Part shown: piece after piece, positions 1-7,366 of the stretch
How positions within the stretch are numbered: position 1 is the stretch's first letter
Layout: each line of letters begins with the position of its first letter
Assembly: GCA_017792345.1 (NCBI GenBank)
Contig: CP051228.1
Location: forward strand, 3,006,148 to 3,070,147
Reading direction: 5' to 3'
DNA: 64,000 nucleotides
Source of the DNA: Mesoflavibacter sp.
Lineage (GTDB): Bacteria; Pseudomonadota; Alphaproteobacteria; UBA8366; Aestuariispiraceae
The notes under the pieces: generated by a model
The model's input: the letters and a program-made list of their open reading frames with translations, nothing else
Databases searched by the model: none
Told to the model about the DNA's origin: nothing
Made by a program: the position numbers and the translations under genes

Positions 1-717
1 GCGGGGCGGTCGATCCTGCCCTATCTGGCAGAGGGGTTCGACAATCTGGCCAAGGTCGGACAGATCGGTCCGGGCGATCGTTCTCCCGGACGCATTGTGG
101 TCAGCGCGGCCGCATCGGTTGCGCTGAAATGGCTGCCCGGCGCGATTGATGCCATCCGGCGCGACAGGCCCGGTCTTCGGGTGGAACTGCGAATGGAAGA
201 AGATCCGGTCGATTTCGGGGAGGGCGGTCCGGATATCCGGATCGGGTATGGCGAACTGCCTTATACCGGCCTGGTGCGCCGCATGCTGGTTAGGGATTGC
301 TTGATCCCGGTCGCCCGACCGGGGGAGTCCCCAAACTGGGATGAGGACCGCCTGATCCACACCGATTGGGGCGGGTCTTATGCCAGCCTGCCGGTTTGGC
401 GGGATTGGGCGGCGGCCGCGGGGTTCGATGCGCCCGACCCGCGCCGGGGGCAGCGGGCATGGGCGTCGGCCCTGGCGCAAGAGATGGCGGCCGAGGGGGG
501 CGGCGTCGCCTTGGCGAACGCCATGTTCGCGGCCCGCGATCTTGCCGCCGGGCGGATCGATTGTCCGTTCGGTCCCGCCCTGCCGATGCGCGACGGCTAT
601 ACGATCTGTCACAAAGATCGGGCGCCGATTTCCCGCGACCTCGCCGACCGCTTGATCCTTCAGGCCCAGATGGATCTGGACTTCGCCCTGTCGCGGGTTA
701 CGCCACCGTTAGGATGA
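1..717 (+). CDS. LysR-family transcriptional regulator, C-terminal part (5' end outside window)
   Basis: The frame is open from the first base, so the gene starts upstream of the window and only the last 238 residues are visible. The N-terminal helix-turn-helix is not present. What remains reads as the co-inducer-binding domain of a GcvA-like LysR regulator: an LKWLPGAI stretch, the DIRIGYGELPYTGL motif typical of the GcvA/AmpR branch, and a GGGVALAN segment near the C-terminus. The last 20 bases overlap the end of the convergent quinone oxidoreductase gene. The target cannot be read from this fragment; LysR regulators usually control a divergent neighbour, which here would lie left of the window. 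Confidence 0.88.
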   Translation, partial: AGRSILPYLAEGFDNLAKVGQIGPGDRSPGRIVVSAAASVALKWLPGAIDAIRRDRPGLRVELRMEEDPVDFGEGGPDIRIGYGELPYTGLVRRMLVRDCLIPVARPGESPNWDEDRLIHTDWGGSYASLPVWRDWAAAAGFDAPDPRRGQRAWASALAQEMAAEGGGVALANAMFAARDLAAGRIDCPFGPALPMRDGYTICHKDRAPISRDLADRLILQAQMDLDFALSRVTPPLG

Positions 718-1708
718 TCTTGCCGATATGGTCCGAGCTTTCCATCAGCCGATGCGCGTCCGCCGCGTCGGCCAGGGGGAAGGTCTTATGGATCACCGGC
801 GCGATCTTGCCGGAATCCAGCAGCGGCCATACGTCCCGGCGCAGATTGTCGGCGATGGCCGCTTTCTCGGCGACGGTCTGCGGGCGCAAAGTCGACCCCA
901 GGATGGTCAACCGGTTGATCAGGACGCGGGTGAAGTCGACCTCCGCCTTCGGACCTTTCAGGAAGGCGATGAAGGCATAGCGGCCGTCGCGGCGCAGCAG
1001 CCGCAGCCCCGGATCGATATAGGGACCGGCGACCATATCCAGAATGACGTCCAATCCGGGACCGCCCGCCATATCCTTGGTCCAGGCCTTGGCCTGTTCG
1101 ACCCAGTCGCCGTCGCGGTAATTGATCGCCAGATCCGCGCCCAGCTCCAGGCAGGTCCGGCATTTGTCATTGGTGCCGGCCGTCACCGCGACCTGCGCGC
1201 CGAACGCCTTGGCCAATTGGATCGCCGTGGTCCCGATACCACTGGATCCGCCATGGACCAGAAACCGCTCCCCGGCCGTCAATTTCGCGCGCATGAAGAC
1301 ATTGTAATAGACGGTAAAGAAGGTCTCCGGCAGGGCGGCCGCACGCACCATGTCATAGCCTTCAGGCAGGCGCAGACAGTGATCCGCCGGGGTCACGCAA
1401 TATTCGGCGTAGCCGCCGCCCGGCGTCAGGGCGCAGACCTTGTCGCCGATCTGAAGCGATTTCACGCCATCGCCAAGAGCGGCGACCTCGCCCGCGATTT
1501 CCAGGCCGGGCAGGGGGGAGGCACCCGGCGGCGGCGGATAGGAGCCCGCACGCTGCGACACGTCCGGGCGGTTCACCCCGGCGGCGTGAACCCGGACCAG
1601 CACCTCACCCGGTCCCGGCGAGGGGGTGGCCATCCGACCGGCGACCAGAACCTCCGGTCCACCTGGTTCGGTGATTTCGACGGCAGTCATCTGGGCGGGC
1701 GCGGACAT
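698..1708 (-). CDS. NAD(P)H:quinone oxidoreductase, PIG3 family (zinc-independent MDR)
   Basis: A 336-residue medium-chain dehydrogenase/reductase lacking the structural-zinc cysteine cluster. The start (MSAPAQ) is set by an AGGAG box eight bases upstream; the open frame extends further, but the upstream part covers the divergent DUF1192 gene and is noncoding. The N-terminus has the GroES-like HAAGVNRPDVSQRAG motif of quinone reductases. The nucleotide-binding motif HGGSSGIGTTAIQLAK sits near residue 150, and the NYRDGDW segment is typical of the PIG3 subfamily. Expected role: NADPH-dependent reduction of quinones or other reactive carbonyls in the cytoplasm. It overlaps the LysR gene tail by 20 bases. 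A divergent promoter with the DUF1192 gene must lie in 1709-1801. Confidence 0.9.
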   Translation of the reverse strand: MSAPAQMTAVEITEPGGPEVLVAGRMATPSPGPGEVLVRVHAAGVNRPDVSQRAGSYPPPPGASPLPGLEIAGEVAALGDGVKSLQIGDKVCALTPGGGYAEYCVTPADHCLRLPEGYDMVRAAALPETFFTVYYNVFMRAKLTAGERFLVHGGSSGIGTTAIQLAKAFGAQVAVTAGTNDKCRTCLELGADLAINYRDGDWVEQAKAWTKDMAGGPGLDVILDMVAGPYIDPGLRLLRRDGRYAFIAFLKGPKAEVDFTRVLINRLTILGSTLRPQTVAEKAAIADNLRRDVWPLLDSGKIAPVIHKTFPLADAADAHRLMESSDHIGKIILTVA

Positions 1709-1801
1709 GGCGAAACTCCTTTGCTGATCCCGGTCTTGCGGAGCGGCGGGCGGGCGCGATACTGACAGTCCACCGTCACCGCCGCAAGGGAGGCACAGAT
1801 C

Positions 1802-1984
1802 ATGTTCGACGAGGAAGAACGCCCGAAGCCGAAGGGCATCCAGCCGATGGATCTCGACACGATGAGCATCGAGGCGCTGGGCGAATACATCGAAGAACTG
1901 GAAGCCGAGATCGCCCGCGTCCGGGACAAGATCGCCGCAAAGAAAGACGCGCGCGGCGCCGCCGAGAGCTTCTTCAAATCCTAA
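1802..1984 (+). CDS. DUF1192 family small protein
   Basis: Sixty residues starting MFDEEERPKPKG, with a GGGAGG box well placed before the ATG. The N-terminal acidic/basic stretch, the central LDTMSIEALGEYIEELEAEI segment and the coiled-coil tail ending in a SFFK motif match the DUF1192 family, which is conserved in Alphaproteobacteria and has no firm function. The protein should be a short cytoplasmic coiled coil. It ends 19 bases before the next oxidoreductase gene and is probably co-transcribed with it; it is often found beside quinone or zinc-type oxidoreductases. Confidence 0.85.
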   Translation: MFDEEERPKPKGIQPMDLDTMSIEALGEYIEELEAEIARVRDKIAAKKDARGAAESFFKS

Positions 1985-2003
1985 AGCCCCACGGGAGCCT
2001 GCG

Positions 2004-3014
2004 ATGACAGACACGAACAAAACCTGGGTTCTGGCCGAACACCCAACGGGGATGCCGGATGCCGGCACCTTTCGCCTGGAAGAGCGTGCCATCCCCGATG
2101 TCGCGGATGGCCAGGTGCTGGGCCGGTCCCGCTGGCTGTCGGTCGATCCCTATATGCGCGGCCGCATTTCGAAACAGGCGAACTATGCCGGCGGCGTTTC
2201 GATTGGCGAGGCGATGCACGGCGCGGCCGTGGCCGAAGTGGTCGAAAGCCGGCATCCCGATTGGAAGCCGGGCGATCTGTTCGAAACGATCGGCTTCGGC
2301 TGGCGCGACTATGCCGCCGTGCCGGGCGACGGGCTGACGCGGGTCGACACCTCCATCGACGCGCCGGAGCACGCCTGGTTGAGCTATCTCGGCATGCCGG
2401 GCCTGACGGCGCTGATCGCCATGGACACGATCGGCAAGGTGAAAAAGGGGCAGACGGTTCTGGTATCCGCGGCGTCCGGCGCCGTGGGGCAGGTCGTTGG
2501 ACAGATCGCGAAGATTCGCGGCGCCCGGGCCGTTGCCGTTGCCAGCAGCGCCGAAAAGCTGGACTGGTGCCGTCAGATTGGCTTCGACGAAGGCATCAAC
2601 TACCGCACCGCGCCGAATCTCGGTCGCGCGGTGGCGGAAGCTTGTCCGGGCGGCGTGGATGTCTTCTTCGACAACACCGCCGGTCCGATCCATGACGCGG
2701 CGATGAACAATCTGGCTTTGGGCGCGCGGGTCATCATCTGCGGGACGATCAGCCTCGCCGGACAGTTCGAGGCCCCGGATATGGGGGAGCGTTTCCTGCG
2801 CAAGATTCTGGTCGCGCGGGCCCGGATGGAAGGCTTCCTGATCTTCGATCATGTCGCCAAGTATCCCGCCGCCCGTCGGCAGCTCGCACAATGGGCGTCG
2901 GAAGGCAAACTGACCTTCAAGACCGATATCCTGGACGGGATCGAACAGATGCCGACCGCCTTCCTGAACCTGCTGACATCGCAGAATTTCGGAAAGCAGG
3001 TCGTCCGGGTGTGA
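2004..3014 (+). CDS. NADP-dependent oxidoreductase, leukotriene B4 dehydrogenase/CurA-like
   Basis: A 336-residue MDR-family enzyme with a GGGAG box upstream of the ATG. It shows the family's SVDPYMRGR motif (about residues 46-54), a VSAASGAVGQVVGQ nucleotide-binding loop (154-167), an INYRT segment, and the VDVFFDNTAGPIHDAAMN region that follows the Rossmann core. The subfamily (prostaglandin/LTB4 reductase, curcumin reductase CurA) reduces alpha,beta-unsaturated ketones with NADPH. No zinc ligands are seen. It lies in the same direction as the DUF1192 gene with a 19-base gap. The exact substrate cannot be told; detoxification of reactive enones is the usual inference. Confidence 0.9.
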   Translation: MTDTNKTWVLAEHPTGMPDAGTFRLEERAIPDVADGQVLGRSRWLSVDPYMRGRISKQANYAGGVSIGEAMHGAAVAEVVESRHPDWKPGDLFETIGFGWRDYAAVPGDGLTRVDTSIDAPEHAWLSYLGMPGLTALIAMDTIGKVKKGQTVLVSAASGAVGQVVGQIAKIRGARAVAVASSAEKLDWCRQIGFDEGINYRTAPNLGRAVAEACPGGVDVFFDNTAGPIHDAAMNNLALGARVIICGTISLAGQFEAPDMGERFLRKILVARARMEGFLIFDHVAKYPAARRQLAQWASEGKLTFKTDILDGIEQMPTAFLNLLTSQNFGKQVVRV

Positions 3015-3044
3015 CCGGCGATCTTGTTTTTGCGGTGCAGCAAG

Positions 3045-3310
3045 CTAGAGGGGCAGGCGTTTAAATGGAAGCGCCTGAGATCGGTATGGCGGGTTGTGGG
3101 TTAGGAGAGTCGGCGCAGGCGATGCGGGGCATCGTCCAGCCGTCGCGACGAATCCGACGGCCCGCCATACCGACCTTCGGCGCCGTTTTCGGTCCCCTGG
3201 ACCGCGTCGCGGCACGCTCCCGATGCCCCGCATCGCTTCGCGCGCCGCTCCTAGCCAGGAAACCGAAAACAGCGTCTCAGGTGCTTCCATTTAGATGCCT
3301 ACCCCTCTAG
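3045..3310. repeat. 266-bp nested inverted repeat (candidate MITE/REPIN-like or structured RNA element)
   Basis: The two ends are matching arms: CTAGAGGGG followed by AGGC and TAAATGGAAGC is read inward on both strands with only a few G/A or C/T differences. The two-fold alignment about the midpoint (3177/3178) needs no gaps. Blocks conserved in both halves include TAGGAG, GCGATGCGGGGCATCG and CGCGAC. Each half also folds on itself with a different stem: TCGGTATGGCGGG pairs with CCCGCCATACCGA on the left, and CGCCGTTTTCGGTCCCCTGG pairs with CCAGGAAACCGAAAACAGCG on the right. Both strands carry matching 81-codon frames, a by-product of the symmetry. No target-site duplication is obvious. It fills the whole gap between the two flanking genes. 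Confidence 0.75.
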
Positions 3311-3365
3311 GGTCTGCCCAAATCGAACTGCGTCCTGCGGGCGCCCAGATTAGGAGAATGCCGGA

Positions 3366-4163
3366 ATGTCACAGACAGCATTATTGAAGGGGCGCGCAGC
3401 CCTGGTGACCGGATCGACCAGCGGGATCGGCCTCGCCATGGCGCGGGCGCTGGCGCTGGCCGGCGCAAATGTCATGCTGAACGGTCTCGGCGATCAGGGT
3501 GAAATCGACAAGACCCGCGCCGCCCTGGCGGCGGAAACTGGGCAGGATATCCGGTATCATGGCGCGAATATGCTGAAGGCGGAAGAGATCGCCGACGCCG
3601 TGCAGAAGACCGATGAGGCCTTCGGGTCGGTCGACATCCTGGTCAACAATGCGGGTATCCAGCATGTCAGCCCGCTGGAATCCTTCCCGGAAGACAAGTG
3701 GGATGCGATCATCGCGATCAACCTGACGTCCGCTTTTCATGCCACCAAGGCGGCGCTGCCGAAAATGCGGCGCGGCGGTTGGGGCCGAATCATCAATACC
3801 GCCTCCGCCCACGGATTGGTGGCCAGCGTCAACAAGGGCGCCTATGTCGCCGCCAAGCACGGCATTGTCGGCCTGACCAAGGTCACGGCGCTGGAAACGG
3901 CGGAAGAGCCGATCACCTGCAACGCGATCAATCCGGGCTGGGTCCGAACCGAACTGGTTGAACGCCAGATCGAAGCGAAAGCCGGCGATTTGGGGTGTTC
4001 GGTCGAAGACGCGGCCAAAGAGATCCTGTCCGAGAAGCAGCCATCGATGGAGTTCGTCACGCCCGACCAATTGGGCGGGTGCCTCGTCTTCCTGTGTTCC
4101 CCGGCGGCGGATCAGATTACCGGCATTTCCCTGCCGGTGGATGGCGGTTGGACCGCGCGATAA
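3366..4163 (+). CDS. 3-hydroxybutyrate dehydrogenase
   Basis: A 265-residue short-chain dehydrogenase with a TAGGAGA ribosome site. It has the cofactor motif TGSTSGIG (residues 15-22), NNAG (94-97) and the tetrad N119, S147, Y160 and K164. The 3-hydroxybutyrate-specific residues are also present: Q after NNAGI, H149 in SAHG, K in NKGAY, and W and Q in GWVRTELVERQIE. Expected reaction: reversible NAD-linked oxidation of (R)-3-hydroxybutyrate to acetoacetate in the cytoplasm, feeding on ketone bodies or stored polyhydroxybutyrate. It is monocistronic as far as can be seen; a terminator lies about 140 bases downstream. The gene is often called bdhA or hbdH. Confidence 0.92.
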   Translation: MSQTALLKGRAALVTGSTSGIGLAMARALALAGANVMLNGLGDQGEIDKTRAALAAETGQDIRYHGANMLKAEEIADAVQKTDEAFGSVDILVNNAGIQHVSPLESFPEDKWDAIIAINLTSAFHATKAALPKMRRGGWGRIINTASAHGLVASVNKGAYVAAKHGIVGLTKVTALETAEEPITCNAINPGWVRTELVERQIEAKAGDLGCSVEDAAKEILSEKQPSMEFVTPDQLGGCLVFLCSPAADQITGISLPVDGGWTAR

Positions 4164-4196
4164 CGAAACTGTGTTCCAGACACATATTCGCTTTTG

Positions 4197-4331
4197 GTTA
4201 ACCCTTTGTTAGGGTTCAGGTCCTATTCTAAGGATGTCTACCCCTCGGCCCCACCCCCCCTCCAAGTTTGGGGCCGCAAGACACTCTTAGACCCCCTGTT
4301 CTACTTGGCCGCCTCTGGCGGCCAATTTTTT
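4197..4331 (+). ncRNA. Candidate small RNA with anti-Shine-Dalgarno loop and intrinsic terminator
   Basis: Downstream of the 3-hydroxybutyrate dehydrogenase gene lie three consecutive hairpins. AACCC..GGGTT is at about 4200-4215. CGGCCCCA (4246-4253) pairs with TGGGGCCG (4269-4276) and presents a C-rich loop containing CCCCCCCTCC. Last is the terminator at 4305-4331. A CCUCC-type loop above a GC stem followed by a Rho-independent terminator is the layout of alphaproteobacterial sRNAs that base-pair with Shine-Dalgarno sequences. No promoter is certain; the RNA could instead be processed from the 3' UTR of the dehydrogenase mRNA. The 5' end given is approximate. Confidence 0.45.
4305..4331 (+). 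terminator. Rho-independent terminator
   Basis: TTGGCCGCC (4305-4313) and GGCGGCCAA (4317-4325) form a perfect nine-pair stem with a TCT loop, followed at once by six Ts. It ends either the 3-hydroxybutyrate dehydrogenase transcript or the candidate small RNA. Confidence 0.9.
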
Positions 4332-4352
4332 GCGAGAAAGCTGTCATAAATT

Positions 4353-4366
4353 GTTCGTAAACGAAC
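4353..4366. promoter_or_regulatory. Palindrome GTTCGT-AA-ACGAAC, possible operator
   Basis: A perfect 6+6 inverted repeat with a two-base centre, just downstream of the terminator and upstream of the candidate metY leader. Its position suits an operator near the promoter of the downstream RNA or metY. The bound regulator is unknown. Confidence 0.35.
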
Positions 4367-4401
4367 GATTGTTACCGCGCGTTCACAAAAACTCAGCCCA
4401 G

Positions 4402-4554
4402 CCCCCTAGAAAGGCCATAAGACTGTTGACCGAGCGGAATAGGCTCGTTACCGTCTCGACCGTGAGGCAAGTTGAACAGGGGGTGCAGGGAGATCGGGAA
4501 AACCCGACGCCAGTACCGTGGGATACGAAAAGACCGCCAATTCGGCGGTCTTTT
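4402..4554 (+). ncRNA. Structured leader or small RNA upstream of metY, ending in a terminator
   Basis: The segment can fold into a closed domain. CCCCC (4402-4406) and CTGTT (4423-4427) together can pair with AACAGGGGG (4475-4483). Inside lies a CGAGC/GCTCG hairpin (4431-4447). A TCGGG-AAAA-CCCGA hairpin (4494-4507) follows, then a strong terminator. That arrangement, 116 bases before a methionine/cysteine gene, looks like a terminator-controlled riboswitch, or an independent small RNA. I compared it from memory with SAM-I, SAM-II, SAM-IV, SAH, cobalamin and TPP aptamers and found no convincing match, so no class is assigned. Confidence 0.4.
4528..4554 (+). terminator. Rho-independent terminator upstream of metY
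   Basis: GACCGCC (4532-4538) pairs with GGCGGTC (4544-4550) around an AATTC loop. The stem is flanked by AAAA and TTTT, which extend it. The U-run is short but the stem is perfect. It stands between the structured leader and the metY ribosome site. Confidence 0.85.
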
Positions 4555-4670
4555 CATGTCTTATGGTCTTGGCAGGGCCCGGTCCGGCCGGGTTAAACTG
4601 CGGCGATCCGACCAGCCGCCCCGACCTCTCCAATGGTGGAACGGCCGCTTCCGATAAGGAGATCACGCCG

Positions 4671-5978
4671 ATGAAGCCCGACTTCCTGAAATTCGACACG
4701 TTGAGCCTTCACGCCGGACAGCAGCCGGATCCGACGACCGGCGCGCGTGCCGTCCCGATCTATCAGACGACATCCTATGTCTTCGACGATACGGATCATG
4801 CCGCCGCGCTGTTCAACCTGGAACGGCCGGGTCATATCTATTCGCGAATCTCCAATCCGACCGTGGCGGTCCTGGAAGAACGAGTCGCAGCGCTGGAAGG
4901 CGGGGTCGGTGCGGTGGCAACGGCCAGTGGACACGCATCACTGTTCCTGGCGATATCGACCTTGATGGGGCAGGGCGCGCATATCGTGGCGTCCAAGTCG
5001 CTCTATGGCGGCTCCATCAACATGTTCCTGCACACGCTGCCCCGGTTCGGAATCACCGCAACCCTGGTGGATCCCCGCAAGCCGGAGGAGTTCGAGGCGG
5101 CGATTCGGCCCGAGACCCGCCTGGTCTTCGCCGAGATTCTCGGTAACCCGAATCTGGAAGTGCTGGATATCGAGGCAGTGGCCGATGTCGCGCACCGCCA
5201 CGGGCTGCCGCTGATGATCGACGGAACCTTCAATACGCCCTATCTGTGCAAGGCGTTCGATCATGGCGCCGATATCATCATGCATTCGGCGACAAAATGG
5301 CTGGGTGGGCATGGCGTAGCCATGGGCGGGGTCCTGGTCGATTCGGGCCGGTTCGACTGGTTTGCCCAAGCGGACAAGTTTCCGACCCTGACGGAACCCT
5401 ATGCGGCCTATCACGGCATCGTCTTTGCGGAAGAATACGGTCCGGCCGGATTCATCGTCCGGGCGCGGGCGGAAGGGCTGCGCGATTTCGGGGCGGTCCT
5501 GTCCCCGGCGAACGCGTTCCATCTGCTGCAGGGGATCGAAACCCTGCCGCTGCGAATGGACCGCCATGTCGCCAATGCCCGCAAGGTCGCGGACTTCCTG
5601 GCCGCCCATGAAGCGGTCGAATGGGTCAATTATCCCGGTCTGGACAGTCACCCGGATATCGATCTGGCACGCAAATACCTTCCCAAGGGACCGGGGTCGA
5701 TGCTTGCCTTCGGCGTCAAGGGCGGCCGCGCGGCCGGTGCCAAGTTCATCGAATCGGTCGAATTGTTCAGTCACTTGGCGAATGTCGGCGACGCCAAGTC
5801 CCTGGTACTGCATCCGGCGTCGACAACCCATCAGCAGATGACGGCGGAGCAATTGGCCGCCGCCGGGATCGGCGATGACTTGATCCGCGTGTCGGTTGGG
5901 CTGGAGGATCCGGATGATCTGATCGCCGATCTCAATCAGGCCCTGCGCCGCGCGTTCAAACTGGCCGCCGCCGAGTAA
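4671..5978 (+). CDS. metY: O-acetylhomoserine aminocarboxypropyltransferase/sulfhydrylase
   Basis: A 435-residue Cys/Met-metabolism PLP enzyme. The chosen ATG follows an AAGGAGAT box; the frame stays open upstream but that stretch crosses the terminator and leader. Typical features are TLSLHAGQ at the N-terminus, YSRISNPT (57-64), the PLP lysine in MHSATKW (K209) and the GGV..SGHAS cofactor region. The reaction makes homocysteine (or methionine) from O-acetylhomoserine and sulfide (or methanethiol) in the cytoplasm. It is followed after 17 bases by a hydrolase gene and then a thioesterase gene, forming a likely operon. The structured, terminator-bearing leader suggests regulation by attenuation. 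The length is normal for MetY and longer than MetB/MetC. Confidence 0.92.
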   Translation: MKPDFLKFDTLSLHAGQQPDPTTGARAVPIYQTTSYVFDDTDHAAALFNLERPGHIYSRISNPTVAVLEERVAALEGGVGAVATASGHASLFLAISTLMGQGAHIVASKSLYGGSINMFLHTLPRFGITATLVDPRKPEEFEAAIRPETRLVFAEILGNPNLEVLDIEAVADVAHRHGLPLMIDGTFNTPYLCKAFDHGADIIMHSATKWLGGHGVAMGGVLVDSGRFDWFAQADKFPTLTEPYAAYHGIVFAEEYGPAGFIVRARAEGLRDFGAVLSPANAFHLLQGIETLPLRMDRHVANARKVADFLAAHEAVEWVNYPGLDSHPDIDLARKYLPKGPGSMLAFGVKGGRAAGAKFIESVELFSHLANVGDAKSLVLHPASTTHQQMTAEQLAAAGIGDDLIRVSVGLEDPDDLIADLNQALRRAFKLAAAE

Positions 5979-5995
5979 TAGGGAAGCAATTTTCC

Positions 5996-6799
5996 ATGTT
6001 TATCGAGATGCAGAACGGGCCGGTCTTCGCGAATACCGGTGGCGCCGAGTTCGACCCCAAGAAGCCGGTTGCGATCCTAATCCACGGGGCCGGGTGCGAT
6101 CACTCCATTTGGGGCGGTCAGAACCGCTATATCGCCCATCACGGCGCGTCGGTACTGGCACTGGACCTGCCGGGCCATGGTCGGACGCCCGGTCCGGCAA
6201 TCGACAGTATCGGCGGGTTGGCTGACTTCGTGATCGGCGTGGTCGATGCGCTGAAAATCGACCGTCCGATCCTGATTGGCCATTCGATGGGCGGATTGAC
6301 TGCGCTGGAGGCGGCGGCACGTCTGGGCGATCGCTGCGCCGGGTTGGGACTGTGCGGTGTCGCCGCGAAGATGCCGGTTCATCCGGCGCTGCTGGACGCG
6401 GCCAAGAACGACAAGGTGACGGCGGCGGAATTGATCGCCGGTTGGGGACATGGCAGCCGCGCCCATCGCGGCGGCAATCCGGCCCATGGCATTTGGATGC
6501 TGCGTCAGGCAGTGATTCTGATCGACCGGATGGCACCGGGCGTGCTGCATGACGATCTGGCCGCCTGCAATGCCTATGGCGATGCCCTGGCGGCGGCCGC
6601 GCGTGTGTCGTGCCCGGCGCATCTGCTGCTGGGCAAGGGCGATAAGATGACCCCGGTCAAGGTCGCGCAGCCGCTGATCGAGGCCATCCAGGGTGCGGAC
6701 GTGACGGTCCTGGAATCGGCCGGCCATATGATGACGGTCGAAGCGCCTCGGGAAAGCTGCATGGCGCTGATGGGGCTGATCCGGAAGGTCGCGGGATGA
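5996..6799 (+). CDS. Alpha/beta hydrolase
   Basis: A 267-residue alpha/beta-hydrolase. The oxyanion region LIHGAGCDHSIW is at about residues 28-39. The nucleophile elbow GHSMGG (95-100) places serine 97. The catalytic histidine is in ESAGHMMTVEAP close to the C-terminus. The substrate is not identifiable; family members include esterases, haloperoxidase-like enzymes and enol-lactone hydrolases. It sits 17 bases after metY and overlaps the next gene by four bases (ATGA), so the three genes probably share a transcript. The link with methionine metabolism, perhaps hydrolysing acyl or thioester by-products, is only inferred from position. Confidence 0.88.
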   Translation: MFIEMQNGPVFANTGGAEFDPKKPVAILIHGAGCDHSIWGGQNRYIAHHGASVLALDLPGHGRTPGPAIDSIGGLADFVIGVVDALKIDRPILIGHSMGGLTALEAAARLGDRCAGLGLCGVAAKMPVHPALLDAAKNDKVTAAELIAGWGHGSRAHRGGNPAHGIWMLRQAVILIDRMAPGVLHDDLAACNAYGDALAAAARVSCPAHLLLGKGDKMTPVKVAQPLIEAIQGADVTVLESAGHMMTVEAPRESCMALMGLIRKVAG

Positions 6800-7233
6800 C
6801 CGTCGATGCGCCCGTCCGGTCTTCGTTTGCCCGCCTGCTGGCGATCCCGACCCGATGGATGGATCAGGACCCGTACGGACATGTGAACAATGTCGAGTAC
6901 TATTCCTTTTTCGACACGGTGGTGAACGAGCATTTGATCCGTGAGGCCGGGCTGGACGTGGTTCACTCCCCTGAAATCGGCCTGGTGGTCGAGACGAAAT
7001 GCAGTTTCCTGAAGGAGATATCCTTTCCCCAGACCGTCCATGCCGGAATGCGGGTGCCGCGTATCGGCAATTCGTCGGTCACCTATGAGATCGCCCTGTT
7101 CCGTGACGCGGAAACGGATTGCGCGGCTTTCGGGCATTTCGTGCATGTCTATATCGACCGAAAATCGCGCCAGACCGTTCGGGTGCCGGACAGAATCCGG
7201 ACCGCATTGAAACCCGTTATGGTCGAAAACTAG
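6796..7233 (+). CDS. Acyl-CoA thioesterase, YbgC/4HBT hotdog fold
   Basis: A 145-residue single hotdog-domain protein. The catalytic signature WMDQDPYGHVNNVEYYSFFD (residues 21-40) carries the aspartate and the DxxGHxNN motif of the 4-hydroxybenzoyl-CoA thioesterase family. It would hydrolyse short- to medium-chain or aromatic acyl-CoA esters in the cytoplasm. The start overlaps the hydrolase stop codon as ATGA, a sign of translational coupling. It is the last gene of the metY cluster; about 130 bases separate it from the response regulator. Confidence 0.87.
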   Translation: MTVDAPVRSSFARLLAIPTRWMDQDPYGHVNNVEYYSFFDTVVNEHLIREAGLDVVHSPEIGLVVETKCSFLKEISFPQTVHAGMRVPRIGNSSVTYEIALFRDAETDCAAFGHFVHVYIDRKSRQTVRVPDRIRTALKPVMVEN

Positions 7234-7366
7234 CGAATCTGTAGATTAAAAATACTGGAGATTGCACGGCCTGGTCGGAAACCGGTGCCGGTTGCACGAA
7301 GTGCTTGAAATCTCTGTCCAGGCGAGTATTTGTAGTTTCGGGTGACTTAGTGAAAGGTCGCCAGAG

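Noticed and set aside
1709-2092. N-terminal extension of the quinone oxidoreductase
   Set aside because: It runs antisense through the DUF1192 gene; the conserved domain and AGGAG site fix the start at 1708.
3045-3310. Two mirrored 81-codon frames within the palindromic element
   Set aside because: Their similarity follows from the inverted-repeat symmetry; neither has a ribosome site or known domain.
4402-4554. SRP RNA (4.5S) or 6S RNA
   Set aside because: The conserved SRP apical sequence with the GGAAG loop is not present, and no 6S-type central bubble could be drawn.
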